A stretch of DNA of 64,000 bases from Scleromitrula shiraiana. Its lineage: Eukaryota > Ascomycota > Leotiomycetes > Helotiales > Sclerotiniaceae. The translations under genes were made by a program, and so were the position numbers. A model generated the notes under the pieces. That model saw only the letters and a list, made by a program, of their open reading frames with translations, searched no databases and was not told the DNA's origin. Positions 25,285-35,617 of the stretch are shown piece by piece; position 1 is the stretch's first letter; each line of letters opens with the position of its first letter. Location of the stretch: assembly GCA_028455995.1 (NCBI GenBank), contig JABELC010000001.1:4894501-4958500 (forward strand), given 5' to 3'.

Positions 25285-28200
25285 ATGCTTTCCTCCTTAT
25301 TAAGACCGAAGAAAGCACGTCGATTAATTCAAGAAGTTCATTCTCCTTTCTCATCACCATATGCCGATCAATCTTCTCCAGCAGCACCTCGCAGAGGACG
25401 TGCATTACCTAGACATGCTTCCGCAGACTTTACAGAAACGGAGATAGAGGATGACACTGAGGATGAGGCTGGCGATCATCATGATGACGGAGAAGAAGAA
25501 GAAGAAGATGAGGAGTTTGAGGAGGATGAGCATGAATTAGAAGAAGAAGATGGCGATGAAGACCAACCCATCCTTCCAATCTTCTCCGCAGCACATCTTG
25601 GTATTTTACTTTCTCACGCCCTCTTTTCCTCTTCGCAAACATATTCTAACAGCATAAAGATTCACTTCCAGTTTACAATCTAACTCATGCCATTCGACTC
25701 ATTATCCTACCACGAACCGAAACTACCTTGACTTGGGATCAACTACGTTCTCCCCAAGTTTCTCAATTCTTAGTGAAGCCGATGCAACAACAGATTCGAA
25801 CGTCTCATTTTTCGAGAGCTACATTATATGCCTTGATGGCTAACTGTTTACAATTTCGAAAGGAAAGTCAGGCAAATCCAGGGAATGCGGGGAACAGCTT
25901 GACCAGAGCATTAGTTTGCGAATTACTTGCGATCAAGTTGTTGAAGGAATATAATACTAGAGAATTAATTGATGCTCTTTCCTACGACTTCTTTCCTTTA
26001 CAAGGGTTGGCGGAACCGGATGCGCCCATCACGACGAATTGGAATCAAAGAAATCGCACCAGACCCGTCGCGGCTAGAATATCTACATTGGAGGTAGCAA
26101 TTAGAGCATCAGCGAAGAGGTTGTTAGCTCATCCTCTCGTTGTTCAGCAATTGGAAGCGATCTGGGCTGGAACAATCGTTTTTCATTCCGCCGCAGATAA
26201 TCTCCATCGCAAAGCAGCAAAACGGTCTTCGGGTACACAACAACAGAATTCAAGTAATGGGAGTGCTGTTCCATTGCTCACTAGGGATCAGGTCAGGTAT
26301 GGGGCAACAAATTCACCTAAGAAGTCTAACGGCAAAGAACCAGAAGCTACTCAGACAATTCAAACACCTATTCGAAGAACGGTAACATTGTATGATCCTC
26401 GAGATGCGTCATTGTTCAAGCTTTCGAGGTTGAGGGTTCCCCGTTATAGACAGTTCTTTTCAACTTGTTCTCTCGCGATTTTGCTAGGTCTGTTTCTGGC
26501 CGTGTTGAGCCAGAGATCGACAGATATCACTGTTTTGGAAGTTATATTTTGGTTTTGGAGTGCAGGCTTCATGCTTGATGAGGTAGTTGGCTTCAATGAG
26601 CAGGGCTTCTCATTATATATTATGAGCTTCTGGAACGCTTTCGATTTGGGTATCCTTCTTCTGCTTACGATCTATTATTGCATGCGACTTTACGGTATCT
26701 TTTTGGTTGATTATGGAAGAGATGAATGGAACAGCATGGCTTATGATGTCTTGGCGACCAATGCCATCCTTCTGTTTCCCCGACTCTTCAGCATTCTTGA
26801 TCATTACCGATACTTTTCGCAATTGCTCATTGCATTTCGTCTGATGGCTATCGATTTAGTGGCTGTTTTCGTACTTATCTTGATCGCATGCAGTGGATTC
26901 TTCGTTGCATTCACGTTGTCATTTGGGAAAGCCGAGTACGATGCAGCGGGAGTTGCTTACAAGATATTCCAAATCTTGATGGGATTTACACCCGCTGCTT
27001 GGGAAGCTTGGGAGACGTACAATTTTCTAGGCAAAGCTCTTCTCGTACTGTTTTTGTTCATTTGTCACTTCCTTGTTGTGACGATTCTTATCACGGTTCT
27101 TACGAATTCTTTCATGGCAATCGTTTCCAATGCCAACGAAGAACATCAATTTGTCTTCGCTGTCAATACTATTTCTATGGTAAAGAATGATGCTCTGTTT
27201 TCTTATGTGGCACCGACGAACATCATCGCATGGATTCTTACACCGTTGAGATTCATACTTCCATTCAGGACATTCATCAAGATGAATCGCACGGTTATCA
27301 AACTCATACATTTCCCACTTTTGTTCAGCATTTGCGCGTACGAAAAGATATTCTTGGCAAGCTCTGTATTTGAACCTACAGATTTGGTTGAGAAGGTTGG
27401 TCGAAGATCAAAAGGAGCTATATCATTTCAAGATCCAAGACCTGGTCTATTCAGTCCTAACCTCAGAAGACATGAATCTTCGGTTGTTGGGTTTCAGAAA
27501 GATAGAGCTCTTGACGAAGTCTTCAGATTAGCGCCAAGAGATATATTGGGAAGGAATCGTCCTAGCTATGAGCGGCGTCAAACTCATAATGTTATCAATT
27601 GGATGGATCGTCAGGGAGATGTTGCTAGCCCACCTCAAGAACAAGATCGGTCAATTTTAGAACGGCTGGAACAGCGAAGACATGCTAGGAAAACTACCTT
27701 GATGAGAAATAGAGGAATCAGTCGTGAGTATTCAGGCAATAGATCTGTTGCTAGTGATCCAGTAGAATTCATGTCTACCGGATTTCATGATATTACTCGC
27801 ACTTCTGATGATAATCTACAACCCAACTCATTCGGGGGAGGTCATACTGATGCTGATGGCGATGATGAGTTATTGACGAATGATGAAGACGAAGGTCATA
27901 CATTGGATAAAGAGGCAACAGCAACAAACTTTAGTCACAGCAGTGGTGAGTCTGAAGATTATTTCCAAACGCCAACAGCGAGCCGATTCATATCTCCATC
28001 AACGGCTGTAACTGCCCCATTGAATGGATCGCCCCCCAAACAAAATGCCGCGCATAAGAAACGGTCCCATGATCGTAACATGTCTACGAACACAATACTC
28101 TTCAATCCGGTCATCGATAACCCATCTTCAGTTTCACCTCCCAGATCTAGACCTATGACCGCAAAGCTTCATTCCGCAAACAATACAGGCGCCAATAGTC

Positions 28201-28946
28201 CTGCAGGACCATCTGGTGGTACTCGTACACCCAGACCCACTAATCTGGCAACAGGATCTCGTCCTCGTGCTATTCCACCTAATCGTTCAACTTTCCAATC
28301 TGTGCCTAACATTCACAAGCCAGATCCTGCACGAAGTCGTCTTATGCGCCACAAAGACTCAAGCATGGATATCAGTATGTCTGAGATGGGACTTGAGCAA
28401 GCCCCACTAGGCGCCGTACCAAGTTCTTTCGCCACTCAAATGGCTCTCGCAGCAAACATGGCGAATTTGAAGAGAACCAAGGAAGAAGAGAGTGCGGATG
28501 GAATGATGGGAAGATTGATGTTAGCCAGAATGAAGACACTTGAAGAGGGATTCGCAGAAGTCGTCAAGGAATTTAGAGGGATGCGTACAGCTGGAAATTC
28601 CTCAGTAGAAAACGAACCAACACTGATCAAGAAGAAAGACACCAAATTCGGTGGAGGGGGAGGGTCAGAAAAAAAGAAAAAGAGACCCGGGAGTTCGAAC
28701 CTCTCTCGTACAAAGAGCGAAGTTGATGTTCAAGGTTTGAGAATGACGGCTGTATCAAAAGGGAACGAAAAGATTCCTTCTTATTTTGATATGCGTCATG
28801 ATGATGATGATGGTATGAGTGGTGCAGGAGGTGGTGTTGGGGGAGAGGTTACAAGTCGGGGGACGAGTGAATACAAAACTCCGTATGAGACGCCTGAGGG
28901 GGCTATAATCGATAATTATTTGGCGGCGAAGAGGAGCTCGTTGTAA
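25285..28946 (+). CDS. YVC1: YVC1-like vacuolar TRP-type calcium channel
   Basis: Predicted vacuolar-membrane cation channel releasing calcium to the cytosol, in the fungal YVC1/TRP family. Two exons (25285-25600, 25660-28946) encode 1200 aa; the join gives SAAHL-D-SLPVYNLTHAIR, matching the family's conserved N-terminal segment. Residues about 60-95 are an extreme acidic run of E and D. A conserved cytosolic region (TTLTWDQLRSPQ, LVCELLAIKLL) precedes about six to eight membrane helices between residues 370 and 670, including the pore region around FQILMGFTPAAWEAWE and the helix end NSFMAIVSNANEEH. Then come the family-typical RTFIKMNR and a post-helix segment to VFEPTDLVEKVGRR. The remaining roughly 500 residues are a serine- and proline-rich cytosolic tail with no domain I can name. 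Yeast YVC1 is 675 aa, so both extensions are large but usual for filamentous homologues. The intron is 59 bp with CTAAC near its acceptor. Confidence 0.92.
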
Positions 28947-30660
28947 TTCGTCAAAGGTATGAGTGGATGATGGATGGTTGGCGGATATGTCTCTACTTTT
29001 GGGGGTTGGTTTGTGATTGCTTGGCTGTCTGTTTAGCGGGAGTTTTTGTGAGCGGGTCGGCCTGGTTCTTTTGCTTAATTGGGGAGGGCGGTTTGAATTG
29101 CGTGGATATCTTTGCGATGTTTACATTTTGTATCTTTTTACTCGCATACAGTTGGTTCGATATTGGATTTCGGTTTCGATGCAAGCGTGGATGAATATAG
29201 TGGAATGGGGTGGGATCACACTGGATTGGATAAATATGAGTAATGAACGTGGATGGATGAATAATCAATTTGGTTGAACAGTACACGCAAAATATGATGC
29301 CAGTGGAGTGGAATGGAAGGTGGTAATGATGTTTAATATTGGTTCGTTTTCATATTGTACATAGAGTGGAGGATATACCCAAATTGTACATTTTGATTAC
29401 TAGTATACTTGCCAGTGGTTCTTTGTTTTTCTTGATGATTGATTGATTGCATAGTAGGATGTGTGATATGATATTGATGCCAGGGCTAGTTATTCAAGTT
29501 CCTCCCAACTTGAAGTATACTACTACTAGTAGTATGCGCATGCATCTACTCGATTAGTAACTTGAAGTTAAAATTGAAACACGCGCAAAATAAGCGCATC
29601 GCTTTAAAACACTCAGGCTCTAAATGCGTTTTTTTATCTTCAAGTTTGTATCGATTTAATAAATTTATCAATTCTAAATTCAAGTTACTAATATACTATT
29701 TAATAAAAAATGGTTTATAAAAATTATGACTCGGAACTTGAAAGTAAAATTTATAAATTAATATAAAAATTGAAATTTTAAGTTAATGAGTTTTTACTAG
29801 TAACTTGAATCTTTCTTTTAAAAATCTTTCTACTAGTAGTAGTAAATGTTTTAACTTGAAATATCACTGCCAGTGCTACTAGTAATAAATAAACATTCAA
29901 ATTTATAATTTCAAGTTCTTAACTTTTCTTTCAAGTTGATTATTTATTTTTATACTAGTAATTTCAAGTTGAAATATTTACTAATAATTATTTCTTTTCA
30001 ATTTAATATATAATTTACTAGTAAAAGTTGAACTTGAATAATATTTTTATTATAACTTTAAAACAACTTGAAACATTTTAAAATAATATCAAATAATTAA
30101 AATTTTTAATGTTTTTAATAAAGTTTATTTTTTATATAAATTTAAATTTCTATAATTTCAATTTACTAGTATTATATAATACTCAAAAATTTAAGATTCG
30201 AATTTACTAATCATGTTCAAGTTCTTGAATTTATTTTAAAAAATAATCGGAATAATATTCTAGTTTCTAGAATTATTGATAAAAGTTTATTAAATTTTAA
30301 TATTATAATATATACTAGTAATTATATGATTTTATTGATATTACTACTAGTAATAAAATCTAAATATTTAACTTCAAGTTGAAAGTATTATTAATTAAGT
30401 TGTTGAATTTTTAAAAAGTGATAAAATGAGATTGAAGTATAATTTTGAGGTTTTTCCGAGTCCGTAGTAATTTGCTCGTGCTTCAATTTTAATTTAACCG
30501 AGGATGATCTTAGTCCATTTATGAATGCTTTCCAGCTTTATACGATGCTTCTTTTAAAAAAGGCCCGCCTTAAATTCTAATGTCTATAATCTATCTATAA
30601 TCTATCTCCAATCCCTCAATCCTATCATCTGCGATCTACAGAAATAAACTACCCCACTCA
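28947..30660. other. Spacer passing into AT-rich, RIP-like block (about 29480-30460)
   Basis: The first 500 bp is ordinary sequence of G/T-rich type. From about 29480 to 30460 base composition collapses to A/T with scattered ACTAGT, CAAGTT/AACTTGA and CCGAGTC motifs and no open reading frames. This looks like a heavily mutated repeat remnant, but no transposon domain can be recognised. Confidence 0.7.
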
Positions 30661-31923
30661 CTATTGCGACTCCACCCACTTAACCAAATCATCCTCAATC
30701 TTCGCATTATACAACCAACCCAGCTCTCCCTGATCCCCAGACTGCCACGTCTGTCCCGCCATAAGTTTTTCCCGCTCCGCCTGCGGAAGCCTAGTATTAT
30801 TCAACTGCAGCGTAAGTGCCGTCACCTTATCCACTCTATCCTGACGCATCCCCTTCCAATAAGTTAACCCCTTATCCAGCGTCACTTTTTCCGAAAGTCG
30901 CGCCAAAATCCCAGCAAGTGTAAACGCATCCTCAAAGCCCTGACTTGCTCCTTGTCCGGCGGTAGGAGGAATAGCATGAGCTGCATCGCCGATTATCACA
31001 ATGCGTCGGCTTGCTGATGCCCAGTCGTTTAGGTGGCCGACGATGTAGTAAGGCCATATGCCTAGGTTATCGGTGGGGACATTGTTAAGCGCAGATTGGA
31101 CGATTGGAGGCCAGTCTGAGATGTCTTGACGGAATAGGGATACTAATCCTTCTTTGTCAGCGAGTAAGGCATCCCAACCGGCGCGATCTTGCTCGGGCCA
31201 CGCGCGTTGCGTGCCGATGAGGATCTCGCTTCCATCGACATTTTGGGGTGCCATGACAAAGGCGCCGTTCTTTCCATGAATGGCTACTGGTAGAGAATAA
31301 TCAATCCCCTCAGGGTATTCTAGAGAAGATTGCTGAATGGCAGCAGTAATCGCTACCTGTCCGGAGTATTTGGGAGCAACGTCAGGGAAAAGATATTTCC
31401 GCACAGTGGAGTGTATACCATCAGCACCGATGAGCATATCCGCCTTCTCCGTCGATCCATCCGCGAACTCAAACACAACACCGTCGTCAGACTCCGAAAC
31501 GATATGAGTAAATTTACGACCATAAATAATGGGAATGTTGCATTCAAGGGCTTTGGCACGGAGTTCGGCCAACAGAACTTGACGATACACTCGAAGTGCC
31601 TTATAGTTATACAATTTCTCATTACCAAGGTAGTAAAGATCCGTGGTGACTTCTTCGTGGTTCTTGAATGAGATGCTCTCGAAATTGTAGCCTTGCTTGC
31701 TCAATTTTTCGTAGATCTTTAATTCGTCGAGAACCCGAAGGGCGTTAGGGGACAGCATTAGTGCGCCGCCGGCTTTGATGGAGGGGGAGCGGTATTCGTA
31801 GATTGTGCTGGGGATGTGTTGGCGGTGGAGGGAGATGGCGAGGAGAAGGCCAGAGAGACCTCCGCCGATGATGGCAACTGATTTGGGGGGACTTGAAAGC
31901 ATGGTTGAATTTGTCGAGGTCAT
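30661..31923 (-). CDS. FAD-dependent aromatic-type monooxygenase (salicylate hydroxylase-like)
   Basis: Class A flavoprotein monooxygenase of the p-hydroxybenzoate/salicylate hydroxylase fold. It would use FAD and NAD(P)H to hydroxylate a small, probably aromatic or polyketide-type substrate. It is a single exon of 420 aa, the normal family length. The N-terminal Rossmann motif is VAIIGGGLSGLLLAISL (residues 16-32), the central DG motif is MLIGADGIHSTVRKYLFP (near 165), and the FAD ribityl-binding GD motif is IVIIGDAAHAIPPTAGQGASQGFEDA (near 310-335). There is no signal peptide or membrane anchor. It is isolated between AT-rich blocks, with an NAD(P)-binding gene and a Zn2Cys6 regulator 2.4 kb beyond the next block, so a metabolic cluster role is possible but unproven. 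The substrate cannot be read from the sequence. Confidence 0.9.
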   Translation of the reverse strand: MTSTNSTMLSSPPKSVAIIGGGLSGLLLAISLHRQHIPSTIYEYRSPSIKAGGALMLSPNALRVLDELKIYEKLSKQGYNFESISFKNHEEVTTDLYYLGNEKLYNYKALRVYRQVLLAELRAKALECNIPIIYGRKFTHIVSESDDGVVFEFADGSTEKADMLIGADGIHSTVRKYLFPDVAPKYSGQVAITAAIQQSSLEYPEGIDYSLPVAIHGKNGAFVMAPQNVDGSEILIGTQRAWPEQDRAGWDALLADKEGLVSLFRQDISDWPPIVQSALNNVPTDNLGIWPYYIVGHLNDWASASRRIVIIGDAAHAIPPTAGQGASQGFEDAFTLAGILARLSEKVTLDKGLTYWKGMRQDRVDKVTALTLQLNNTRLPQAEREKLMAGQTWQSGDQGELGWLYNAKIEDDLVKWVESQ

Positions 31924-34307
31924 GTTGATGTTGATGTTTGATATAGTGGAAGGTTTGATAGTACAGAAATGATGATGATATTTATTGATGATGATTTTGA
32001 TGTTACAATAGCAGGATAGCAGATGATATATATATATAAGGTGTCAACTGGGCAATCTAACCTGATCGGGAAAGGCTTTATATATAAGCACTAATTTGAA
32101 ACTTATAAGCCTTATATCACATTGTAAATATACGTTTCAATAATGATCAATACTCAATTATTATAGGGTATTAATAAAAAATGGATATGTCACGGTCAGA
32201 ATTTCTCGGATCCGGAGCTAGATCGGACCCGAACCCGGCTCCGCCGGGATATCTTCAAATAACTGAAAGTCTAGAGGTCAACCACAGAATTTGAGTGATA
32301 TAAACATGAAGAATGACAGGTGTGAATGCTAGAGTTGGTTGTCTCATCCTCAGACTCTCCGAGTCAGAAGTTCAAGTTGAACCGAATAATCATCTGGAAT
32401 ATTATAATTTAGGAAAATTACTACTAGTTTTTTAATACGAAAATGGTTTATCTTTCAATCAAAATAATTTAACTCTATAAGAGTCTAAAACACTTTAAAA
32501 TTTTTTTTAATAAGAAATTCAAGTTGATTTTGTTAAGTTAATACTAAAGCACTGAGAGTCATGTTAATATTATAATTTCATCCTTCAATCATTATACTTT
32601 ATTAAAAAAAATTATATTATTCAAAAACCCAGCGAGTCTTATTTATTATTATTTATTAAATCAATATAAAATATTTAAATTTTATGATTAATTTTAAGAA
32701 TTATTTTTAAAAGTATTTTATAAATAAAATTTATTTTAAACTTCAAGTTTAATTTATTTAATTCTTTTATCTCAATTTTAATATTTATATATTAATAATA
32801 ATTCTAAGCTTACTAGTAATTAAATTATTATTTTGAATTGGATATTTTATAAATTTATAAATCAAGTTGTATTACTAATGACATTAGAATTATATTAAAA
32901 AATAATTTATCACTGATAAAATAATCAAACTATTTCTAGTAATTTCGATCAAATATTTTAAATTTAAAATACTACTAATATTTCTTTTTAAAAATAATAT
33001 CCAAGTTCAACTTGAAGTTGTAAGTTACTAGAATATTTACTCTTTTAAAATTTAATATCTATAATACTACTTTTTAATACATTTACTACTAGTATTAATA
33101 TCGTATTATCTTGAAGATTTTTTAGTTGATGTTACTACTACTAGTATTATTCTCAAGATATTAATAGATAAGTTTATTAGTAAAAGAAATTATGATATTT
33201 GTTATTAATTTTTTTTAAAACATATTAATAACTTGAATACTTTTAAAATAGTATTTATGTTTAAAAATGTTTTTTTTTTTCGACTCGGAGTCTAAATATA
33301 TAATTATAGTATTTTAATATTTTAAATTACTAGTAGTATAATAATACTATAATATACTATATATAATCATAATTACTAAAGAATCGATTTATTTATATTT
33401 ACACTACTAGTAACTTGAAAGTTACTACTAGTAATAAATACTCTTCAAGTTAGATCCTTCAAGTTCAGCGAACTTCAACTTGAAGTACTAGTAAAAAATT
33501 AAAGAATATTATTGATCAAAATATTTTTATGTGGAGCAGCCTGTAGATCGAAGAATCTGAGGATGAGATAAAGGGTTGGGGGGATTCCGTAAAGTTGATG
33601 ATGGTTTACATAAGGTATAATGCTAGTATCAGAAACTTGAAAGACAGAATCTAGTTGGGGCAATTGTAGTTGTATTGTTGAAGTTGTTGATCTCAAACTA
33701 GGTGACGAAAAGGACTACTAGTATATGATAAGAGCCTCTATTGTGCCGACTAATCAGACTTCAAGTTGTACCATTATCCTCTTTTCTGTATCACGAGTTT
33801 TGAAGTTTATATGGCTTTATATCACGTGTTTATATAATTAATAAACGTATAAAAATGAAGCACAAGTGGGGCGATTTTGAAGTGATCGACAGTGGGTAGA
33901 AAAAAAAATTTGTATAAGAGATCGGATAATAAGGTTTTATCTTATTAATCTATTTTTGAGAGTTCAATTCATTGGAATCTTTAGAATTCCCAAAGAGAGT
34001 CTGTTGCTGAATTCAAGTTAGCCGAATTTGAAGATATATTAGAATTATAAATTTGATTCATTTGAGTTCTTTTGTTTATTTTGCTCGCCTTTTTTTTTAT
34101 AAACTTGTAATAATTTATCTTCAAACCCACTTAAATTAAGTGTAACTTCAAAGTAGAATGCACTAAAAGCTCTATGTAGTAAAATCGATGATGGATTATA
34201 TGTAATATAAAATTATGATGAATTATCTTTAATAGCAGCAAATCCCCCCAACCCTAGTGAATGCTCATGTTTTGATTTCCATTTGTCTGTTCATCAGATT
34301 TACAGTC
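31924..34307. other. AT-rich, RIP-like block (about 32380-33520) with flanks
   Basis: Directly upstream of the monooxygenase there is a TATATATATATAAGG stretch near 32026-32042 that could serve as its minus-strand TATA region. From about 32380 the sequence is A/T-dominated, with scattered ACTAGTA and CTTGAA motifs and no coding potential. The part from about 33500 regains normal composition and contains one copy of the dispersed inverted repeat. Confidence 0.7.
33632..33762 (-). repeat. Dispersed diverged repeat, copy 1
   Basis: About 120 bp that match, in reverse complement, the segment at about 55536-55650. Shared blocks include AAGTTGTTGATCT, AAACTAGGTGACG and ATAAGAGCCTC. Many differences are C/T or A/G changes. 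A weak minus-strand reading frame crosses this copy. The family of origin is unknown. Confidence 0.75.
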
Positions 34308-35124
34308 ATGCAGATTTTAGTCATCGGCGGCAGTGGAAGGACTGGAAAGATGGCTATCGACGAAGCGCTACTTCGAGGTAGGAATCTTTGTTTTTCCATT
34401 TTACTATCAATCTTTAGTTGCTCAATACTAAATGTAATTGTAGGGCATAAAGTGACAGCGCTGGCTAGGAATCCAGCATGTATGGAGGAAAGGGAGGGCT
34501 TGACACTTGTCAAAGGTTAGAGAGCGCACTCTATCACATTGATCAGATTCTCCAAAAAATACTAGGTCTGTCCATGAACACAATTAACTTTTGCTTGCAG
34601 GAACCCCTCTAGAAACATCCGATATCAGATCCGCATTCGAAGTAACTGCCGAGCCCCCATCCATCGTTCTTGTAACCATGAGCGCCCCTCGCGCAGGAGA
34701 CAGCCCATTTGCAGCCCCCATATCACCTCCCCGATTAATGGCCGATTCCGCCGCCAACACAATATCAGTAATGACAGAATTCAACGTAAAGAAGATCGTA
34801 ATTATGCAAGCATTTGGGGTAGGGGATTCTTGGCCCTACATGCATTTCCTACTGCGCATGTTAATGAAGAAATCTAACATGTCCTTGCAATATGAGGATC
34901 ATAATTTGGTCGATAGAGAGGTCAAGAAAAGTGGTGTTGATTTTGTTCTTGCGAGACCTGTGAGATTGGAGGAGGGTCCGGCGAAATCTGTACGGGTTTG
35001 TGGTAATAAGGGGAAGGGTGTCCCAATGAAGTCTAGTATCACACGAGCGAGCGTTGCAAGATGGCTCATCGACGCTGTTGAGCAAGATATGTGGGATCGA
35101 CAAACGCCTGTTTTGACAAACTAG
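34308..35124 (+). CDS. NAD(P)-binding protein, NmrA/atypical SDR type
   Basis: Predicted cytosolic NAD(P)-binding Rossmann protein of the NmrA-like / atypical short-chain dehydrogenase group (NAD(P)H-binding domain family), acting as a reductase or redox sensor. Three exons (34308-34377, 34444-34515, 34601-35124) splice to 221 aa, normal for the compact members. The dinucleotide-binding motif is at the very N-terminus: ILVIGGSGRTGKMAIDEALL, then HKVTALARNP. Later features are VTMSAPR, a VKKIVIMQAFGVGDSW strand-helix unit and VDFVLARPVRL, equivalent to the usual yTilRP segment. It has no Tyr-x3-Lys pair of classical SDRs. The introns are 66 and 85 bp. It is co-oriented with the Zn2Cys6 gene 493 bp downstream. 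The substrate is unknown. Confidence 0.88.
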
Positions 35125-35295
35125 AGATTAATGCATTGGCGGGGTAACTCATTTTGGCGTATTGTCTTCTTAAAAACAGACAGCGTGTTGGTTGGTCCTG
35201 GTAGGAATCAGTCAATCAATTTAGAATGTTTCTAATCGTATATATTATCAAATGAAATCCAATCACATAATAAACTGGTGGTATGGTTATGTAGC

Positions 35296-35328
<33 letters not shown>

Positions 35329-35617
35329 TGAGGTTTGCTTGGACTGCACCTGCCAATTGAACTTGAAAAGCATTTCGCCCTTCCCCTACCACGCTCCGTA
35401 CCATTTGCGATGTTAATTATCGTATTCTCCAAATAATCATACAGTGATCTCGTAACTCTGAACAAGAAATTTAGAATGACAAGATCTTTTTGTCGGGAAA
35501 ATATTTCCGTGAGGGGCCCGGACCAGCTATCGTCCCGCCCATAAGCATAGGTACAATAGGGTGCAATACACCCAAATATTCTCCCTCGAAAGCTTTCCTG
35601 ATATCATCAAAGTCAAA
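35125..35617. other. Short intergenic region upstream of the Zn2Cys6 gene
   Basis: 493 bp between two co-oriented genes. It contains a GT dinucleotide run at 35297-35328 and no gene. It must hold the terminator of the NmrA-like gene and the promoter of the transcription factor. Confidence 0.6.
35297..35328. repeat. (GT)n dinucleotide repeat
   Basis: About sixteen GT units between the NmrA-like gene and the Zn2Cys6 regulator. Confidence 0.95.
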
